Assembly (NCBI RefSeq): GCF_001467945.1
Contig: NZ_LNYQ01000012.1
Span: forward strand, 1 to 64,000
From: Legionella parisiensis
Lineage (GTDB): Bacteria > Pseudomonadota > Gammaproteobacteria > Legionellales > Legionellaceae
DNA length: 64,000 nucleotides
Direction of reading: 5' to 3'
Positions 19,589-29,411 of the stretch are shown here, piece by piece. A model generated the notes under the pieces. It saw nothing but the letters and a program-made list of their open reading frames with translations, was not told the DNA's origin and did not search any database. Both the position numbers and the translations under genes were made by a program. Numbering within the stretch: the first letter of the stretch is position 1; every line of letters begins with the position of its first letter.

Positions 19589-21067
19589 TTATAAAAACCA
19601 TGGTTCTCTGGCCTTCATAATTAAAGCACCGGCCTTTTCTTCAGTCATTCCTTCAATTTCCAACAACTCATCTACAGATTGCTCAGCTAAATCTTCCATA
19701 GAAGAAATCCCCTTCGCTGCTAATTTATTAGCGAGCTCGTCGGTCATACCTTCCATTGAGAGAAGTGATTCATCAGGTGAGCCAGATAGCTCTTTTCCTG
19801 AAGAAAGAGCCATAGTGAGTAATTTATCGTTTGCTCTATTTCTTAATTCTTCAACAATTTCTTCGTCAAATTCTTCTATAGCAAGTAATTCTTCTTTAGG
19901 CACGTAAGCAATTTCTTCAAGAGAAGAAAAACCATGTGCTACTAACAACGTAGCAATTTCATCATCAATTTCGAGCGCAGAAGTAAATAATTTAACAATT
20001 TTACTCGACTCTTCTAAATTTTTATTTTCAAACTCGTCTGCAGTCATAACATTCAAAGTCCATCCTGTTAACTGGCTTGCCAAACGAACATTTTGCCCAT
20101 TTCGACCAATTGCCTGGGATAGTTGATCTTTTTCAACAGCTAAGTCCATAGTATGCGTGTCTTCATCAACAACAATAGAAGAAATTTCTGCTGGAGCCAT
20201 TGCATTAATGACTAGCTGGGCCGGATTATCATCCCATAGTATTATATCTACTCTCTCTCCACCAAGTTCGCTGGAAACAGCCTGAACTCGGGCGCCACGC
20301 ATACCAACACAAGCACCGACAGGATCAATTCGTCCATCATTTGTTTTAACTGCAATTTTAGCTCTATTGCCCGGATCGCGGGCTGCTGCTTTAACTTCAA
20401 TAACATTCTCACCTATTTCAGGTACTTCAATACGGAAAAGCTCAATCAGCATTTCATTGCGGGTACGGCTTACAAATAATTGTGGCCCGCGAGCTTGAGG
20501 CGTAATCTCGTATAAATAGGCACGGACACGATCATTTGGACGGAACATTTCATGCGGCAACATCTCACTACGTGGTAAAAATGCTTCTGCTTTACCACCT
20601 AGATCAATAATAATATTATCACGAGTTACTTTCTTCACAGTTCCATAAATCAACTGTCCTAGTTTACTTCTGAATTGATCGATGACTAACTCACGCTCAG
20701 CCTCTCTAACTTTTTGCATAATAACTTGGCGAGCTGTTTGCGCTTCAATTCTTCCAAATTCAATTGAAGGTATTGACTCTTCTATATGATCACCTACTTT
20801 TATGGCTGGATTGCGCTCTTTTGCTTGTTCAACAGTTAATTGGCGATCAGGGTGCTCTAGCTCATCCTCATTAACAACATCCCAATACCTAAAGGTTTCA
20901 TACTCACCTGTACGAGGATCTAACTTAATTCTTACACCTATATCCAAACCAAAGATCTTGCGAGTTGCAGACTCCAATGCGGCCTGAATGGCAAGTATAA
21001 TAACATCTTTACTTACACCTCTTTCGTTTGATAACGCCTCTGCAACCAGTAACAATTCTTTGCTCAT
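19589..21067 (-). CDS. nusA: Transcription termination/antitermination factor NusA
   Basis: RNA polymerase-associated factor in pausing, termination and rRNA antitermination. At 492 residues it has an N-terminal RNAP-binding domain, an S1 domain (about 135-200), two KH domains (about 230-345, with [12 protein letters not shown] and [13 protein letters not shown]), and two C-terminal acidic repeats (about 365-490), as in E. coli. It is 11 bases after rimP and 87 bases before infB. By analogy with E. coli it may help control its own operon; no direct evidence is visible here. Confidence 0.97.
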   Translation of the reverse strand: MSKELLLVAEALSNERGVSKDVIILAIQAALESATRKIFGLDIGVRIKLDPRTGEYETFRYWDVVNEDELEHPDRQLTVEQAKERNPAIKVGDHIEESIPSIEFGRIEAQTARQVIMQKVREAERELVIDQFRSKLGQLIYGTVKKVTRDNIIIDLGGKAEAFLPRSEMLPHEMFRPNDRVRAYLYEITPQARGPQLFVSRTRNEMLIELFRIEVPEIGENVIEVKAAARDPGNRAKIAVKTNDGRIDPVGACVGMRGARVQAVSSELGGERVDIILWDDNPAQLVINAMAPAEISSIVVDEDTHTMDLAVEKDQLSQAIGRNGQNVRLASQLTGWTLNVMTADEFENKNLEESSKIVKLFTSALEIDDEIATLLVAHGFSSLEEIAYVPKEELLAIEEFDEEIVEELRNRANDKLLTMALSSGKELSGSPDESLLSMEGMTDELANKLAAKGISSMEDLAEQSVDELLEIEGMTEEKAGALIMKAREPWFL

Positions 21068-21078
21068 TGTTCGCCTCT

Positions 21079-21522
21079 CTATACTGTCAAATTTGCTTTC
21101 ACAATATTTGAAAAAAGTAACTCTTGATCTTCGTTATTTATGCTCAGTACTAAAGAATTCTCAGATGCTGAAACAATAGTACCTATTAATTTACGTTTAC
21201 CGTCTAGCGGCTTATAAGTTTTTACTTGTACTTCATGCCCTATATAGCGTTGATATTGCCAACTTTTAAATAAAGGCCTTGGGATGCCGGGTGATGATAC
21301 TTCCAAACTGTAATTTCCGGAAATAGGATCTTCCACATCAAGTAAAGCACTAATTTGATGGCTTACAGCCTCACAGTCTTCAATTCCTATTCCATCAGTT
21401 TTATCAATATATACACGCAACAAGGAATGCCTACCTTGTGAAAGGTATTCACATCCCCAAAACTCATAGCCCATATCGGAAATCGTGGGAGCTAATAAAT
21501 GTTCCAATTCATCTTGTATCAT
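21079..21522 (-). CDS. rimP: Ribosome maturation factor RimP
   Basis: Assists early 30S assembly. The 147-residue protein has the two-domain layout with [12 protein letters not shown] and the YRIY-like [18 protein letters not shown] segment. It is the first coding gene after tRNA-fMet in the nusA operon, the classical gammaproteobacterial arrangement, and is followed by nusA after 11 bases. Confidence 0.94.
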   Translation of the reverse strand: MIQDELEHLLAPTISDMGYEFWGCEYLSQGRHSLLRVYIDKTDGIGIEDCEAVSHQISALLDVEDPISGNYSLEVSSPGIPRPLFKSWQYQRYIGHEVQVKTYKPLDGKRKLIGTIVSASENSLVLSINNEDQELLFSNIVKANLTV

Positions 21523-21691
21523 AGTATTAATAAACTAAAAAGGGCATATATGCCAAATACAAATACAGTAGGGTAGCCTGAGTTTGGACAAGGACTAAAC
21601 TCGGGAAGTGATTTCTTTAAAGCAATTAGTTCCGAGCGTGGCCTTGGCTTTACTGGGCTACTACTATCTTTTGGTGCAGTTACAAATTATA
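21523..21691 (-). promoter_or_regulatory. Structured rimP-nusA leader with possible promoter
   Basis: On the minus strand, directly after the tRNA-fMet terminator, the sequence TGTATAAT gives an extended -10 box (hexamer 21691-21686) without a good -35. Downstream the leader can fold: GTAGCC and GGCTAC close a large loop, CTCGG pairs with CCGAG, and GAGTTT pairs with AAACTC as a small hairpin. The leader is about 165 bases long and ends at the rimP start. A regulatory role is inferred only from this folding potential. Confidence 0.35.
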
Positions 21692-21692
21692 C

Positions 21693-21719
21693 ATAATAAA
21701 AAACCCCATAAATGGGGTT
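21693..21719 (-). terminator. Terminator after tRNA-fMet
   Basis: On the minus strand AACCCCAT-TTATGGGGTT forms a 6-8 bp GC-containing hairpin followed by TTTTTTATTAT. It lies 10 bases beyond the CCA end of tRNA-fMet, so it would end the tRNA transcript before rimP, unless antitermination or a second promoter allows transcription onward. Confidence 0.85.
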
Positions 21720-21728
21720 CTTAATAAG

Positions 21729-21805
<77 letters not shown>

Positions 21806-21818
21806 TCAACTGATGGCA

Positions 21819-21847
21819 AGTATACTGATAGTGCGTACTCTTAGCAA
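21819..21847 (-). promoter_or_regulatory. tRNA-fMet promoter
   Basis: On the minus strand TTGCTA (21847-21842) and TATACT (21824-21819) are spaced by exactly 17 bases and end 13 bases before the first base of the tRNA. This is a good sigma-70 promoter and separates tRNA-fMet transcription from the upstream nuo operon. Confidence 0.75.
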
Positions 21848-21913
21848 GTACTTTCGCTTAAGATTATAAATAAATATGTATTCCATAGTATTAAAAACAG
21901 AATTAATTTATTT

Positions 21914-23356
21914 TTAGCTACCAAAAGCGTTAATACAAGCCACAATTAAGGCACTTGGAAAAATACCTAAATAAAGTAGCGATAAACAATTGAGGGAAAG
22001 TACTAAAACATTTCCTTTACTCAAAATTACTGGCTCAGGCTGTACGGGTTTGTCAAAATACATGATTTTAACAACTCTTAAATAGTAATAAGCACCAATT
22101 ACAGTAAACAACAAACCAAGTACAGCAACCCAAGTCATTTGAGCATCAACCAGCGCTTTGAGTACAAGTAATTTAGTAAAGAAACCAACAGTAGGTGGAA
22201 CGCCTGCAAGTGAAAACATAATAATTAACATCAAAAATGCGAGCCAGGGATTTCTTTTGTTAAGACCCTTTAAATCATCAATATTGTCAATTTCCATTCC
22301 TTGTGTGGACATTAGGACTACTAGGCCAAATGCAGCCGCAGAAGTTATTCCATAAACCAAAATATAGTAGAGTGCTGCTGAATATCCTGCGCTGGTTGCG
22401 GCTAAAATACCAAACAGCGCATAGCCAATATGTGATATTGCTGAATAAGCAAGTAGGCGTTTGATGCTGGTTTGCACCACAGCAAATAAGTTCCCCAACC
22501 CCGTTGAAAGCAAGGTAATTACCAACAAAATTTGTTGCCACTGGGCACTAATATCTTCCAAACCAATAGTAAGCAATCTGAATGTCATCCCGACTGCTGC
22601 AATCTTTGGTGCCGCACTAATAAATAAAGTAACTGAACTTGGAGCCCCTTGATATACATCGGGCGCCCACATATGAAAAGGGACTGCTGCCAATTTAAAT
22701 GCAACTCCTGATAGGATAAAGACGAGAGCAAAAACAACTAAGGTGTTTTGTTGCTGCCAGTTTGCAGCAATTGCATTTGCAACTTCAAGTAAATCGAGCT
22801 TTCCAGTCGCACCATAAATTAGCGAAATACCGTATAAGAGCATGGCAGACGCAATTGAGCCCATTACAAAGTACTTCATTGCTGCTTCAGAAGCATCACC
22901 ATCTGTTCTCCTGATAGCAGTCATGGCATATAAAGGCAATGACAATAATTCCAAACCAAGAAAAATAGTGAGCAATGAATGCGCCGAGACGAGAATCATC
23001 ATTCCTAAGGTAGAAAACATTCCCAAAATATAGTAATCACCAGAAGGCATTTGCCGTTCATCTATATATTTTTTTGAATAAATAAAACTCAACAATACTG
23101 AAAGGTATATAAAAAACTTCATTAAATTTGCAATATCATCGCTGATAAATAGACCATTCAGTGTAATAACCTTAAAAGTACCTATATAAAGGAAACTCAC
23201 AACAGCAGCCAAAACCAAACCGATACACGATATAAAATAGGCAATTGATTTACAGCGCTCCCGCAAAAATAAATCAGCAAGTAACGCAATACATGCTGCG
23301 GTTAATAGAACTATTTCCGGAAGGGCTACATGGATATTTTCAAGTAATGCTGTCAT
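21914..23356 (-). CDS. nuoN: NADH-quinone oxidoreductase subunit N
   Basis: Antiporter-like proton-pumping subunit of complex I, last gene of the operon. The 480-residue protein has about 14 hydrophobic segments and the family block [16 protein letters not shown] containing a conserved lysine, plus [14 protein letters not shown] with the conserved lysine and histidine of the antiporter channel. It starts 15 bases after nuoM and is followed by the tRNA-fMet promoter. Confidence 0.96.
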   Translation of the reverse strand: MTALLENIHVALPEIVLLTAACIALLADLFLRERCKSIAYFISCIGLVLAAVVSFLYIGTFKVITLNGLFISDDIANLMKFFIYLSVLLSFIYSKKYIDERQMPSGDYYILGMFSTLGMMILVSAHSLLTIFLGLELLSLPLYAMTAIRRTDGDASEAAMKYFVMGSIASAMLLYGISLIYGATGKLDLLEVANAIAANWQQQNTLVVFALVFILSGVAFKLAAVPFHMWAPDVYQGAPSSVTLFISAAPKIAAVGMTFRLLTIGLEDISAQWQQILLVITLLSTGLGNLFAVVQTSIKRLLAYSAISHIGYALFGILAATSAGYSAALYYILVYGITSAAAFGLVVLMSTQGMEIDNIDDLKGLNKRNPWLAFLMLIIMFSLAGVPPTVGFFTKLLVLKALVDAQMTWVAVLGLLFTVIGAYYYLRVVKIMYFDKPVQPEPVILSKGNVLVLSLNCLSLLYLGIFPSALIVACINAFGS

Positions 23357-23371
23357 ATTGATTAACCTTGA

Positions 23372-24877
23372 TTACAATTTTGATTGACTTGCTAATGCCA
23401 GAGTATGACTTACTGTTTGATGTATATACTCCAACATTGGCTTAGGATAAACGCCCATAGCGATAACCATCAAAGCAAGTAGGACATAAGCACTTAGCTC
23501 ATAGCCCGAAAGATCTTTTAGTTCGGCAACTTTTTCATTTGCTATAGGACCAAAAATAACACGTTTGTACATCCAAAGATTGTATCCAGCCGCTGTAATT
23601 AGCGTGGTAGCTGCCCAAAATGTTACCCAAAAACCCGCTTTAAGTGAGCCTAGAATCACCATAAATTCACCAACAAACCCTGATGTACCTGGTAACCCTG
23701 CATTTGCCATACAGAAAAGCATAAAGAACGATGCAAAGATTGGCATGGTATTCACTATTCCACCGAAATCAACTAAACGCCGGGTATGCATCCGATCATA
23801 AATAAAGCCTACACCGGCAAAAAGAGCACTTGAGACGAAGGCATGAGAAATCATGACTACAATTGCACCTTCCAATATGAGCCCCGCAGCACTCAATCCT
23901 GTTTGTTTTGCAATTGCAAAAATAGCAAAGGAACCTAATGTCACAAATCCCATATGTGAAATTGAAGAATATGCAATTAAACGTTTCATATCCTTTTGGA
24001 TGATTGCAACAAGGGCAATATAAACGACTGCAATTAAAGATAGGGCAATCATAATACTCGCATAACGGCTACAGGCATCTGGGACTATGGGCAAGGAGAA
24101 ACGGATAAAACCGTAAGCACCGAGCTTTAGTAAAATTGCTGCCAATACTATTGAACCTCCTGCTGGAGCTTCAGTATGTGCATCAGGCAACCAGGTATGG
24201 ACAGGAAACATGGGTATCTTTATTGCAAAACCAAGGAAAAACGCGATAAAAATCAATGTCTGTGCCGTCATTCCCAGTTTAATTGCATAGAAGGCTTCAA
24301 TATTGAATGTGCCTGCTATATAGCCCATGTATAAAAAGCTTGCCAACATGAGCACTGAGCCTAAAAAGGTATATAAGAAGAATTTAATCGCCGCATAGAC
24401 GCGATTATCAGAACCCCAAATACCAATGATCAAGTACATCGGGATTAGTGTAGCCTCCCAGAACACATAGAATACGATTGCATCTAAAGCCGAGAAAACA
24501 CCAACCAATAAGCCCTGCATAATTAAGAATGCAGCCAAATATTGAGAAACTCTGTTAGTTATACTCTCCCAGGTAGCTAATATTACAACCAAACTCGTAA
24601 AAACAGTAAGGACAATCAAAAGTAAAGACATGCCATCAATACCCAAGCTATAGCTAATTCCTAAAGCCGGCATCCATTGAAACTCTTCCAAATATTGCAT
24701 CCCTAATACTTTAGGATCAAAACCTGCAACAAGCGGAATACAAAGTAGCAAACAAAGTATTATGGTAAACAAAGCCAAATAACGTGAAATATTCGGGCTA
24801 CGATCGTCTCCAGCAAGAAGAACAAAAACACCGCCTATTACTGGCAACCAAATTAGTAAATTGAGCAAATAATGCAT
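23372..24877 (-). CDS. nuoM: NADH-quinone oxidoreductase subunit M
   Basis: Antiporter-like membrane subunit of complex I that forms one proton channel. At 501 residues it has about 14 transmembrane segments, the glutamate in FYVFWEATLIPMY (the conserved TM5 Glu), and KRLIAYSSISHMGF with the channel lysine and histidine. The PVHTWLPDAHTEAPAGGS block is characteristic. It lies 15 bases after nuoL and is part of the nuo operon. Confidence 0.97.
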   Translation of the reverse strand: MHYLLNLLIWLPVIGGVFVLLAGDDRSPNISRYLALFTIILCLLLCIPLVAGFDPKVLGMQYLEEFQWMPALGISYSLGIDGMSLLLIVLTVFTSLVVILATWESITNRVSQYLAAFLIMQGLLVGVFSALDAIVFYVFWEATLIPMYLIIGIWGSDNRVYAAIKFFLYTFLGSVLMLASFLYMGYIAGTFNIEAFYAIKLGMTAQTLIFIAFFLGFAIKIPMFPVHTWLPDAHTEAPAGGSIVLAAILLKLGAYGFIRFSLPIVPDACSRYASIMIALSLIAVVYIALVAIIQKDMKRLIAYSSISHMGFVTLGSFAIFAIAKQTGLSAAGLILEGAIVVMISHAFVSSALFAGVGFIYDRMHTRRLVDFGGIVNTMPIFASFFMLFCMANAGLPGTSGFVGEFMVILGSLKAGFWVTFWAATTLITAAGYNLWMYKRVIFGPIANEKVAELKDLSGYELSAYVLLALMVIAMGVYPKPMLEYIHQTVSHTLALASQSKL

Positions 24878-24892
24878 ACCTTCACCCTATAT

Positions 24893-26866
24893 TCAGCCGA
24901 GTATCAACCAGCATAAAAATCCAAGCAATCCAAAAACCATTACCGCTGCATAATGGTACAGATAACCACTTTGTACCGCACGACCTTTGGTTGAAAACCA
25001 CCTAATCAGTCGACTGCTACCGTTTACAACCAAACCATCAATCATCTTTTGATCACCCACACTGTAAAATACAGTTCCTATGCCCTTAGATCCTTTTACA
25101 AAAACTAAATTATTAAACGCATCGAAGCCATATTTATTAATAAGTATTTTGTAAACGAGCGAAAAGGAACGTGCCAAGTAGCCTGGAATCGATGGAACAG
25201 CGATATAACAAACCCAAGCAATAACAATCCCCGCTATTGTAATCCAAAACGTCAGCGAAAATACTGAATGCAACATACTTTCAAAGGGAGAGGTAATTTC
25301 ATGAGCGAGTTCTGCCAAAACATTATGTTGCGGCAGAACAAATAAAGAGGAGCTTAAAATAGTTGGATTATCAAAAAGCATTGGCATGTACAACACATAA
25401 CCCAGCATAATTGAAGGAATAGCAAGTAAAACAAGTGGCAGCCAAACTACCCATGGTGACTCATGAATATGACTTAAAGTATGCTCATCCATACGTGGCT
25501 TACCATGAAACGTCATAAATAAGGATCTAAAGGTATATAGAGCAGTAACCCCAGCACCAACAACCACACAAAAGTAAGCATAACTACTGCCTGGAATTTG
25601 TGATAGCTGAGTCGCTTCAATAATAGTATCTTTCGAATAAAAACCCGCAAACGGTGGGAAAGCACAAAGAGCCAGAGAGCCAATTATGAAGGTCACATAT
25701 GTAATTGGCATTTTATTCCATAAGCCACCCATTTTTCGCATATCCTGTTCATGGTGCATTCCCATGATTACTGAACCAGCTCCAAGGAACAAAAGCGCTT
25801 TAAAACAAGCATGTGTGAGCAGGTGAAACATTCCTGCACTATAAGCAGAAGCACCCATGCCAACCATCATATAGCCAAGCTGCGACAAAGTTGAATACGC
25901 TACAACGCGTTTAATGTCATTCATTACCACCGCTAAAATACCTGTAAAGAGTGCTCCGGTTGCACCAATAACCAGAACCACGCTTAATGCCGTAGTAGAA
26001 AACTCAATTAGAGGCGAAATACGTGCAATCATGAATACCCCAGCTGTAACCATGGTTGCAGCATGTATCAGTGCGGAAATAGGTGTTGGGCCTTCCATCG
26101 ACTCAGGTAACCATACATGCAATGGAACTTGTGCAGATTTACCCATAGCCCCAACGTATAAGGCGAGACAAATCACAGTAACTAAAGACCAAGGGTGGCC
26201 TTGAAATAATTCTATATTTTGACTTGTAAGATAGCTTACGCTTTTGAAAACAGTTTCATAATCGATACTTCCTGTATAAGCAAAAATCAAAGCAATACCT
26301 AATAGAAAACCAAAATCCCCCACGCGGTTCACGATGAATGCTTTAAGACTTCCTTCAATCGCTGATTCTTTTTGGTACCAGAATCCGATAAGCAGGTAAG
26401 AAACTAACCCTACACCTTCCCAACCAAAGAATAATTGCAGAAAATTGTTGGCACTCACTAACATCAACATCATGAAGGTAAATAAGGAAATATAACTAAA
26501 AAAGCGCTGGTAACCATCGTCCTCTGCCATATATCCAATACTGTAAATATGCACCAGCAAAGAAACGAAATTTACAGTAACAAGCATAACGACGCTAAGA
26601 GGGTCAATCAAAAAACCTATATTGAATTCAAACGGAAGAATTAATCCACCATCTGCCCAATGGTAAACCACTGAGTTTTCAGTTGAAATAGCTCCTGAAA
26701 ATAATTGCCAAGCAATATACAGTGACACTACAAAAGAAATTGTAACTCCCAAAATAGTAGCTGTATGAGCTCCAGATTTACCGATTTGATTACGAAAAAA
26801 ACCGGCAATTATGGAACCTGCTAAGGGAGCTAAAACGACTATTAGACAAAGTTGTTGGATACTCAC
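24893..26866 (-). CDS. nuoL: NADH-quinone oxidoreductase subunit L
   Basis: Distal antiporter-like subunit of complex I, carrying the long lateral helix. At 657 residues it has about 16 hydrophobic segments. The channel residues are visible in FFGWEGVGLVSYLLIGFW, HVWLPESMEGPTPISALIHAATM and KRVVAYSTLSQLGYM. The C-terminal 120 residues form the amphipathic lateral helix and a last membrane anchor. It follows nuoK by four bases. Confidence 0.97.
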   Translation of the reverse strand: MSIQQLCLIVVLAPLAGSIIAGFFRNQIGKSGAHTATILGVTISFVVSLYIAWQLFSGAISTENSVVYHWADGGLILPFEFNIGFLIDPLSVVMLVTVNFVSLLVHIYSIGYMAEDDGYQRFFSYISLFTFMMLMLVSANNFLQLFFGWEGVGLVSYLLIGFWYQKESAIEGSLKAFIVNRVGDFGFLLGIALIFAYTGSIDYETVFKSVSYLTSQNIELFQGHPWSLVTVICLALYVGAMGKSAQVPLHVWLPESMEGPTPISALIHAATMVTAGVFMIARISPLIEFSTTALSVVLVIGATGALFTGILAVVMNDIKRVVAYSTLSQLGYMMVGMGASAYSAGMFHLLTHACFKALLFLGAGSVIMGMHHEQDMRKMGGLWNKMPITYVTFIIGSLALCAFPPFAGFYSKDTIIEATQLSQIPGSSYAYFCVVVGAGVTALYTFRSLFMTFHGKPRMDEHTLSHIHESPWVVWLPLVLLAIPSIMLGYVLYMPMLFDNPTILSSSLFVLPQHNVLAELAHEITSPFESMLHSVFSLTFWITIAGIVIAWVCYIAVPSIPGYLARSFSLVYKILINKYGFDAFNNLVFVKGSKGIGTVFYSVGDQKMIDGLVVNGSSRLIRWFSTKGRAVQSGYLYHYAAVMVFGLLGFLCWLILG

Positions 26867-26870
26867 AATG

Positions 26871-27176
26871 TTAACCTTTTAAATGATTCATCTTATCAAC
26901 GTCAATGTTGCCTCTATTTCTAAATAGCAGCATCACTATGGCTAATCCTATTGCCGCTTCTGCAGCAGCAACTGTTAAAATAAAAAAGACAAAAACTTGA
27001 CCACCAATTTCGTTATAATAATGGGAAAAAGCTACGAAATTCGTATTTACAGCAAGCAACATTAATTCGATACATACTAGCAACAAAATGATGTTTCTAC
27101 GATTCATCATTATACCAATAAGACCAAAGCCGAATAAAATCGCTCCCAGAATCAAATAATCATTAACAGGTATCAT
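26871..27176 (-). CDS. nuoK: NADH-quinone oxidoreductase subunit K
   Basis: Small membrane subunit of complex I (101 residues, three transmembrane helices). Helix 2 carries a glutamate in [16 protein letters not shown] and helix 3 one in [11 protein letters not shown]; these two buried glutamates are the conserved proton-path residues of NuoK/ND4L. It sits between nuoJ and nuoL. Confidence 0.96.
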   Translation of the reverse strand: MIPVNDYLILGAILFGFGLIGIMMNRRNIILLLVCIELMLLAVNTNFVAFSHYYNEIGGQVFVFFILTVAAAEAAIGLAIVMLLFRNRGNIDVDKMNHLKG

Positions 27177-27192
27177 ATGGAATTCCCCAACC

Positions 27193-27846
27193 TTATTTTT
27201 CTGCTTTCATACTAATTAATTCAACCCGCTCATTTCTACGTGTCAAAATTTGTTGTTTTACGTCCTGCCTTTTCGATTTTCTGGGACCTCTATGTACCAA
27301 GGTAATTGCAGAAATAATTGCAATTAATAACAGTGCAGCCGCAATTTCAAAAGCGAGCAAATAGTCTGTATACAGAACCAGGCCCAACGCTTCAGTATTT
27401 GATATGGGCTGTACTTCAGAATTGTTTTGGCTAGTACTGCTATTAAGGAATTGCGTACTCATTACCTCGTTGCTTTTCGTTTCAACATTTGCCTTAAATG
27501 TACCTTCAGGAATGGATACCATTAAGAGCCCTGTTAATAAAGCAACAAGAATTAAACCAAAAGGTAAATATCTTCTGTAATGACTCTTAATGATTTCAAC
27601 ATCAATATTAAGCATCATCACAACAAACAGGAACAGTGTCATCACGGCTCCCACATACACCAATACTAAAATTAGTGCGAGAAACTCTGCTTGGGCTAGC
27701 ATCCATAATATGGCGCTTGCAAAAAAAGTAACTACAAGAAATAAAACGCTGCGAACAGGATTGTCTTGAATAATTACCATAAACGCAGCACCTACTGCTA
27801 TAGCTGCAAAAACATAAAAAATAATCTGAATTAGTAATTCATGCAT
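27193..27846 (-). CDS. nuoJ: NADH-quinone oxidoreductase subunit J
   Basis: Membrane subunit (ND6-like) near the quinone-proximal end of complex I. The 217-residue protein has five transmembrane helices with the conserved [18 protein letters not shown] helix. A loop (about 115-150) rich in Ser/Asn/Thr separates the fourth and fifth helices. A basic tail (about 185-217) follows the last helix and is longer than in E. coli. Confidence 0.95.
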   Translation of the reverse strand: MHELLIQIIFYVFAAIAVGAAFMVIIQDNPVRSVLFLVVTFFASAILWMLAQAEFLALILVLVYVGAVMTLFLFVVMMLNIDVEIIKSHYRRYLPFGLILVALLTGLLMVSIPEGTFKANVETKSNEVMSTQFLNSSTSQNNSEVQPISNTEALGLVLYTDYLLAFEIAAALLLIAIISAITLVHRGPRKSKRQDVKQQILTRRNERVELISMKAEK

Positions 27847-27857
27847 ACTTTACCCCG

Positions 27858-28358
27858 TTATCGGTATTTTTCGTCTGCAGCTCTATCTGCTGCAAGTTTC
27901 GGCTCCATCAAATCACCAATAGCAAGGAGCTTCTCTTTAGTCATAATATTTTGACCACGTTCACTGACATGGTAATGATGTATTGGCGTAACAACTATTG
28001 AATCTACAGGGCAAGATTCTTCACATAAACCACAATTAATGCATTTAAACACATCAATATCATATCTCGTTGTACGACGCGAGCCGTCCTCACGTTGTTC
28101 TGATTCTATGGTTATTGCCAGCGCTGGACAAACTGCTTCACATAATTTGCACGCAATGCAACGCTCTTCGCCATTTGGATAACGGCGTAAAGCAAGTGCT
28201 CCTCTAAAACGGGGAGAAATTGGGGTTTGCTCCTCTGGAAACTGTACTGTTATTTTTTTCTTAAAAAAATATTTACCAGTTAGCTTTAAGCCCTGCAATA
28301 ATTCTATTAAAAGAAAACTGCGTATGTAGTATTTAATATATTGATATGCTTTTTTCAT
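27858..28358 (-). CDS. nuoI: NADH-quinone oxidoreductase subunit I
   Basis: Peripheral arm subunit with two 4Fe-4S clusters (N6a and N6b) on the electron path to quinone. The 166-residue protein has both ferredoxin motifs, [12 protein letters not shown] and [12 protein letters not shown], with an amphipathic N-terminal helix that touches the membrane arm. It lies between nuoH and nuoJ. Confidence 0.97.
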   Translation of the reverse strand: MKKAYQYIKYYIRSFLLIELLQGLKLTGKYFFKKKITVQFPEEQTPISPRFRGALALRRYPNGEERCIACKLCEAVCPALAITIESEQREDGSRRTTRYDIDVFKCINCGLCEESCPVDSIVVTPIHHYHVSERGQNIMTKEKLLAIGDLMEPKLAADRAADEKYR

Positions 28359-28376
28359 CGGCTTCTCTATTAATCA

Positions 28377-29399
28377 TTAAAACCAAGGTTTAACATGTGT
28401 AACAACCATTAACGCAGTTACAATAATCCAAACAATGGTGACCGGAATGAGTACCTTCCAACCTAAACGCATAAGCTGGTCATAACGATAACGAGGAAAA
28501 GTAGCTCTTATCCATAAATACACATATAGGAAAAAGCAAACTTTTACGATTAACCAAACAAATCCGGGTACAACAAAAAATATGTTCTCTAAAAATGGAA
28601 TCCCTTCAAATGGTGACATCCAACCACCTAAAAACAGGATACTGAGGAGTACCGAGATGAGGATCATGCTCGCATACTCGGATAAAAAGAACAGTGCGAA
28701 CCCTATTCCAGAATATTCCACATGGAATCCCGCAACAATTTCAGACTCACCTTCAGCCAAATCGAAAGGCGCCCTATTTGTTTCGGCGATTCCAGCAATC
28801 CAGAACACGAAAAACAATGGAAGCAAGGGAATAAACCACCAATGTAAAATGCCGCCTTTTTGTGAATTAACAATATCCGTGAGATTCATGCTGCCTGCAG
28901 CCAACAGCACACCTACTAAAGCAAAGCCCATAGCAATCTCATAAGACACAGTTTGTGCAGTACTTCTTAAAGCGCCAAACATAGCATACTTGGAGTTAGA
29001 CGCCCATCCAGCGATTAAAACGCCATAGACTCCAAGTGAGCTCATTGCAAAAATATAAAGTACACCCGCATTAATATTTGCTAGGACTATGCCTTCCTGA
29101 AAGGGAATAACGGCCCAACCTGCCAAAGCAGGAACCAATGCAAACAACGGTGCAGCTATAAAAAGATATTTATTAGAACGTGTAGGTATAATAATTTCTT
29201 TAGTAATTAGCTTTATTAAATCCGCAATTGGCTGGAGCAATCCGCGTACACCCACACGATTTGGTCCTATGCGTGCTTGTATGTAGCCAATAACCTTACG
29301 CTCTGCATAGATTAAATAAGCAACACATAGTAGCAATGGCACTACGATTACTAATATTTTAATGATGATCCAAATTAATATGCCAATATCTTGCAGCAT
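28377..29399 (-). CDS. nuoH: NADH-quinone oxidoreductase subunit H
   Basis: Membrane subunit that helps form the quinone-binding site and links the peripheral and membrane arms. The 340-residue protein has about eight transmembrane helices, the conserved [18 protein letters not shown] and [21 protein letters not shown] blocks, and the [15 protein letters not shown] block before the last helix. It begins 12 bases after nuoG. Confidence 0.97.
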   Translation of the reverse strand: MLQDIGILIWIIIKILVIVVPLLLCVAYLIYAERKVIGYIQARIGPNRVGVRGLLQPIADLIKLITKEIIIPTRSNKYLFIAAPLFALVPALAGWAVIPFQEGIVLANINAGVLYIFAMSSLGVYGVLIAGWASNSKYAMFGALRSTAQTVSYEIAMGFALVGVLLAAGSMNLTDIVNSQKGGILHWWFIPLLPLFFVFWIAGIAETNRAPFDLAEGESEIVAGFHVEYSGIGFALFFLSEYASMILISVLLSILFLGGWMSPFEGIPFLENIFFVVPGFVWLIVKVCFFLYVYLWIRATFPRYRYDQLMRLGWKVLIPVTIVWIIVTALMVVTHVKPWF

Positions 29400-29411
29400 T
29401 TTCTTACCTGC